DNA of 64,000 nt from Elusimicrobiota bacterium (lineage in GTDB: Bacteria; Elusimicrobiota; UBA8919), in the NCBI GenBank assembly GCA_016928195.1, contig JAFGLF010000063.1, positions 1 to 64,000 on the forward strand. Reading direction: 5' to 3'. The notes below the pieces were generated by a model. The model saw only the letters and a list, made by a program, of their open reading frames with translations. It was not told the DNA's origin and did not search any database. A program made the position numbers and the translations under genes. Shown here one piece after another: positions 60,545 to 64,000 of the stretch (the first letter of the stretch is position 1; each line of letters starts with the position of its first letter).

Positions 60545-61354
60545 ATGAAAAAAATTAAAATACTGTTATATGCTGATACGCTGATACGTAAGTATGTAAA
60601 AAGACTTATTCTTATCATTTGTTTCTCACTTATCAACTTATCAACTTATCAACTTATCAACTGCCTTTATTCCGAAAATACTTCAGAATCCGATTCGTTT
60701 TCCGTTTTCTCAAAAACACCGAAACCGGTCGAAATAATAGATATACCTACAGCCGAAGTTGTCGAATATACAAGTTTCAAACTGAGTTTCCGTATGCATG
60801 GTTCAGGCGGAATCATTCCGAAAATGGTCTTCGGCGTTTTCAAACCTATCAATATAGGTATGTCATGGGACATAAACAATCTTATAGGTACCGGACACAA
60901 TGAAATAGATACCCAGCCGCCGGCAATATTTTTCAAGGCAAGAATTTTTTCCGGAGGAATGATTATACCGGCAATTGCTATCGGCTACGACGGCCAGGGC
61001 TACGGAACATATAACGACGACACCGATAAATACCAGTACCGGGAAAAAGGAATCTATCTGACATTGACCAGAGAATTTTTCATACCCGGACTGGAAACAT
61101 CATTCGGATGCAATATTTATGATTTTGACGATGACGGGCTATTCGGATTTATCGGATTCTGCTATGGTATTGAAAACAAAATTCTTTTTCTCGGGGAATA
61201 CGATAATATAAGTTCAGCACCCGAAAACCGTGCCAATCTGGGTGCAAAAATATTCATAACCGACAAAGTAGATGTAGGGGTTGCCGGAAGAAACCTTTTC
61301 AGAGGCCCCGAATCAGAAAGAATAGCAATAATCAAATATAACGGCAAATTCTAA
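60545..61354 (+). CDS. Predicted exported outer-membrane protein, YjbH-like
   Basis: Signal peptide; SSFKLSFRMHGSGGIIPKMVFGVFKPINIGMSWDINNLIG-type region. Confidence 0.5.
   Translation: MKKIKILLYADTLIRKYVKRLILIICFSLINLSTYQLINCLYSENTSESDSFSVFSKTPKPVEIIDIPTAEVVEYTSFKLSFRMHGSGGIIPKMVFGVFKPINIGMSWDINNLIGTGHNEIDTQPPAIFFKARIFSGGMIIPAIAIGYDGQGYGTYNDDTDKYQYREKGIYLTLTREFFIPGLETSFGCNIYDFDDDGLFGFIGFCYGIENKILFLGEYDNISSAPENRANLGAKIFITDKVDVGVAGRNLFRGPESERIAIIKYNGKF
60629..60660 (+). repeat. (CTTATCAA)x4 octamer repeat in the signal peptide
   Basis: Four perfect copies. Confidence 0.96.
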
Positions 61355-61456
61355 AAAGCGCGGATTACACAGATAAAGAACACGGATTACGCAGATTATA
61401 GTCAACGACTTAATCCGTGAAATCCGCATCTTTTAATCCGTGAAATCTGTTTTTTT
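61355..61456. repeat. cagattac / aatccgtg-family element abutting the accA start
   Basis: gcggattacacagataaagaacacggattacgcagattatagtcaacgacttaatccgtgaaatccgcatcttttaatccgtgaaatctg. Confidence 0.9.
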
Positions 61457-62443
61457 ATGGCGAACGGACAAACTATTCTTGATTTCGAAAGACCTGTTTC
61501 AGAACTTGAAACAAAGATCTCAGAACTAAAAAAAATGTCTACAGACCATGGACACGATTTTACTTCTGAAATCAAAACACTCGAAAAAAAATGCGAAAAA
61601 CTGAAATGTGAAATCTTTTCCAACCTGACATCCTGGCAAAGAGTTCAAATTGCACGTCATCCCAACAGGCCGCATACACTCGAATTTGTAAATTTAATAA
61701 TGACGGATTTTACCGAGATACACGGCGACAGGACCTTTGCAGACGATAAAGCTATAGTCTGCGGAATTGCCAAGATTAATAATACGCCGGTTCTCGTTGT
61801 CGGGCATCAGAAAGGAACCAATGTAACCGAAAACATGATACGAAACTTCGGCATGCCTAATCCCGAAGGATACAGAAAAGCACTCAGAATATTCAAACTT
61901 GCCGAGAAATTCAATAAGCCGATTGTTACTTTCATTGATACACCGGGCGCATATCCCGGAATAGGTGCCGAAGAACGGGGGCAATCGGAAGCAATCGCAA
62001 GAAATCTGCTTGAAATGTCACAGATAAAGGTTCCGATCGTCGTCTGTGTAATCGGAGAGGGCGGTTCGGGCGGAGCGCTGGCAATTTCGGTTGGCGACCG
62101 TATTTTAATGCTTGAAAACTCCATCTACTCCGTTATTTCACCCGAAGGCTGTTCTGCAATATTATTCAAAAACGACAGATCAAAAGCACCGCAAGTGGCA
62201 GAATCACTAAAACTTACCGCTCCTGACCTTAAGAAACTCAGAATTGTGGATGAAATTATTAAAGAACCTAGAGAAGGTGCGCATAAAAACGCAGAAGAAA
62301 CCGCAAAATCGCTGGCTTCAGCAATAAAGAAACATTTATGTGAACTGAAAAAAATGCCGGTTGACAAACTTCTGCAGGAAAGATACAAAAAGTACAGATG
62401 TATCGGCGACTTCATGGAACCAAAAAAAAAGAAACACGGTTGA
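61457..62443 (+). CDS. accA: Acetyl-CoA carboxylase carboxyltransferase alpha subunit
   Basis: FEIHGDRTFADDKAI-like region, TPGAYPGIGAEERGQSEAIA, GEGGSGGALAI. Confidence 0.97.
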   Translation: MANGQTILDFERPVSELETKISELKKMSTDHGHDFTSEIKTLEKKCEKLKCEIFSNLTSWQRVQIARHPNRPHTLEFVNLIMTDFTEIHGDRTFADDKAIVCGIAKINNTPVLVVGHQKGTNVTENMIRNFGMPNPEGYRKALRIFKLAEKFNKPIVTFIDTPGAYPGIGAEERGQSEAIARNLLEMSQIKVPIVVCVIGEGGSGGALAISVGDRILMLENSIYSVISPEGCSAILFKNDRSKAPQVAESLKLTAPDLKKLRIVDEIIKEPREGAHKNAEETAKSLASAIKKHLCELKKMPVDKLLQERYKKYRCIGDFMEPKKKKHG

Positions 62444-62522
62444 AACATAGTAGAAACACAATAGAAACATAGTAGAAATACAGTTGAAATATAGTTGTTA
62501 CAATGAGTTTCAATGTATTTCC
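62436..62522. repeat. gtagaaacata / tttcaatgtatttc word-repeat element
   Basis: gttgaaacatagtagaaacacaatagaaacatagtagaaatacagttgaaat...gagtttcaatgtatttc. Confidence 0.8.
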
Positions 62523-62585
62523 CTGCCCGAATGACCGTGTCAGGCGGGTATAAATTTCTATGAATTTCATTTAAATGGGGGATTG

Positions 62586-63905
62586 ATGATGGACAAGTAC
62601 AAAGATGTTGATGTGTTGGTCTGGGATGCGGTTTTCGGAGATGATGCAACAAAAAAGCAGTGCAGATATCTCATAATGAAAAAAGCACAGGAAAAGGGAT
62701 TAGGACCTGCTTCAATCTATGAAATTTACAAAGCAAGGGGAAAGGGCGAAATTTCAGGATTTACGGTTCCGGCAATAAATATAAGAGGTATGGCGTATGA
62801 TACCGCAAGAGCAGTATTCCGTGCGGCAAAAAAGACAAAATCAGCTGCAATAATCTTTGAAATCGCAAGAAGCGAAATGGGTTATACGGAACAGAAACCT
62901 TCGGAATTTGCTTCTGCAATACTGGCTGCAGCACTAAAAGAGGATTATAAACATCCTGTTTTTATTCAGGGCGACCATTTCCAGGTAAAAGCAAAAGGTT
63001 ACAAAACAGACCCGGAAAAAGAACTCGGCGGAATTAAAAAACTTATTTCCGAATCGATAGAAGCAGGTTTTTATCATATTGACCTTGATACATCCACACT
63101 GGTCGATCTGTCAAAACCTACGGTAAAAGAACAGCAAAGGTCTAATTTTGATGTTGCAGTAAAACTTACGAATTATATCCGTTCGCTTGAACCAAAAGGA
63201 ATTATCATAGCACTCGGCGGAGAAATCGGGGAAATCGGCGGTAAAAATTCAAACGAAGAAGAACTGCGTGCATACATCGGCGGTTATAACGAAACGTTAG
63301 GTTCCGGAAAAGCCGGAATTTCAAAAATTGCTATCCAGACAGGGACCGAACACGGCGGAGTACTGGACGCGAACGGCAATCCTATAAAAGATGTAAAACT
63401 CGACTTCAACACACTTCAAAAACTTTCTTCTATAGCCCAAAAGGACTACGGGCTTGCAGGCTGTGTACAGCACGGCGCTTCCACATTACCTTCGGATATG
63501 TTTGACAAATTTCCCAAGACAGGGACAGCGGAAGTCCACCTTGCAACCGAATTCCAGAATATGGTATTCGACCATTCAAAGTTCCCGGCTGAATTGAAAA
63601 ACAAAATACACGAATGGCTCAAAACAAACTGTGCAGGAGAAAAAAAGGAAGGGGAAACAGATTCCAAATTCCTTTATAAAACAAGGAAAAAAGCATGGGG
63701 ACCTTTCAAAAAGGATACATGGTCGCTTGACAAAGGAATCAAGAAAGATATTATGGCAGCCCTTGAAGACAAATTCGTGTTCCTTTTCAAAAAACTGAAT
63801 GTTGTCGATACGGAAGATGTGGTCAAAAAATATACAAAAGTAGTCAATGTCGAAATAAAAAAGCCGGAAGTTGCCGGCGGCGAAAAATTTGACGGCGCCG
63901 ACTAA
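62586..63905 (+). CDS. Class II fructose-bisphosphate aldolase, long form (ORF track start 62583)
   Basis: PAINIRGMAYDTARAVFRAA, QGDHFQ, YHIDLDTSTLVD, GGEIGEIGGKN. Confidence 0.8.
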   Translation: MMDKYKDVDVLVWDAVFGDDATKKQCRYLIMKKAQEKGLGPASIYEIYKARGKGEISGFTVPAINIRGMAYDTARAVFRAAKKTKSAAIIFEIARSEMGYTEQKPSEFASAILAAALKEDYKHPVFIQGDHFQVKAKGYKTDPEKELGGIKKLISESIEAGFYHIDLDTSTLVDLSKPTVKEQQRSNFDVAVKLTNYIRSLEPKGIIIALGGEIGEIGGKNSNEEELRAYIGGYNETLGSGKAGISKIAIQTGTEHGGVLDANGNPIKDVKLDFNTLQKLSSIAQKDYGLAGCVQHGASTLPSDMFDKFPKTGTAEVHLATEFQNMVFDHSKFPAELKNKIHEWLKTNCAGEKKEGETDSKFLYKTRKKAWGPFKKDTWSLDKGIKKDIMAALEDKFVFLFKKLNVVDTEDVVKKYTKVVNVEIKKPEVAGGEKFDGAD

Positions 63906-63909
63906 TTGA

Positions 63910-63997
63910 AGAAACGCGAATTTTCGCAAATCTAACGCTGATGGTCGCGAATAACTGTTTTCTATTTTATAGACTTATTCGCGTGTATTTGCGTTGC
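63910..63997. repeat. CGCGAAT-family element, copy 7
   Basis: aacgcgaattttcgcaaatctaacgctgatggtcgcgaataa...ttattcgcgtgtatttgcgtt. Confidence 0.8.
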
Positions 63998-64000
63998 ATT

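Noticed and set aside
62125-62652. 175-aa antisense ORF
   Set aside because: Overlaps accA and the word repeat; product low complexity.

Overview
The window is about 64 kb of AT-rich bacterial chromosome. Every confident gene lies on the + strand. I found no tRNA, rRNA, transposase, CRISPR or phage genes. Taxonomy is inference only: the mix of PorV-like, LptD-like, type IV prepilin, DUF39 homocysteine synthesis and abundant small repeats suggests an uncultivated Gram-negative lineage of the Omnitrophota/Elusimicrobiota/Firestonebacteria kind. Core content: ilvBN, two lipoproteins, a complete atp operon including a missed atpI with no ATG/GTG/TTG start, a SAM-I riboswitch with terminator before DUF39 and NIL-ferredoxin, trpBA, accD, folC, a ROK kinase, an LptD-like protein, uvrB, nadC, birA, coaX, groESL, a degenerate NarL-type regulator, dnaE, a HEAT-repeat protein, accA and a class II aldolase. 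Accessory content: two tandem GEMM-I (c-di-GMP-I type) riboswitches before a 1381-codon exported protein, then a PorV-like protein, a giant prepilin, a GspJ-like pseudopilin and a PilX-like protein; then a radical-SAM/B12/DegT/membrane-glycosyltransferase/TPR island at 40.6-55.6 kb. The most unusual signal is a dense set of short quasi-palindromic word-repeat elements from about a dozen sequence families. They sit directly before start codons, in frame inside housekeeping genes (uvrB, folC, birA, trpB, coaX), inside loops of both GEMM riboswitches, and at repeat ends that form promoter -35 boxes or GTG start codons. In five exported proteins a purine-rich left arm encodes the charged n-region and a pyrimidine-rich right arm encodes the hydrophobic core of the signal peptide.
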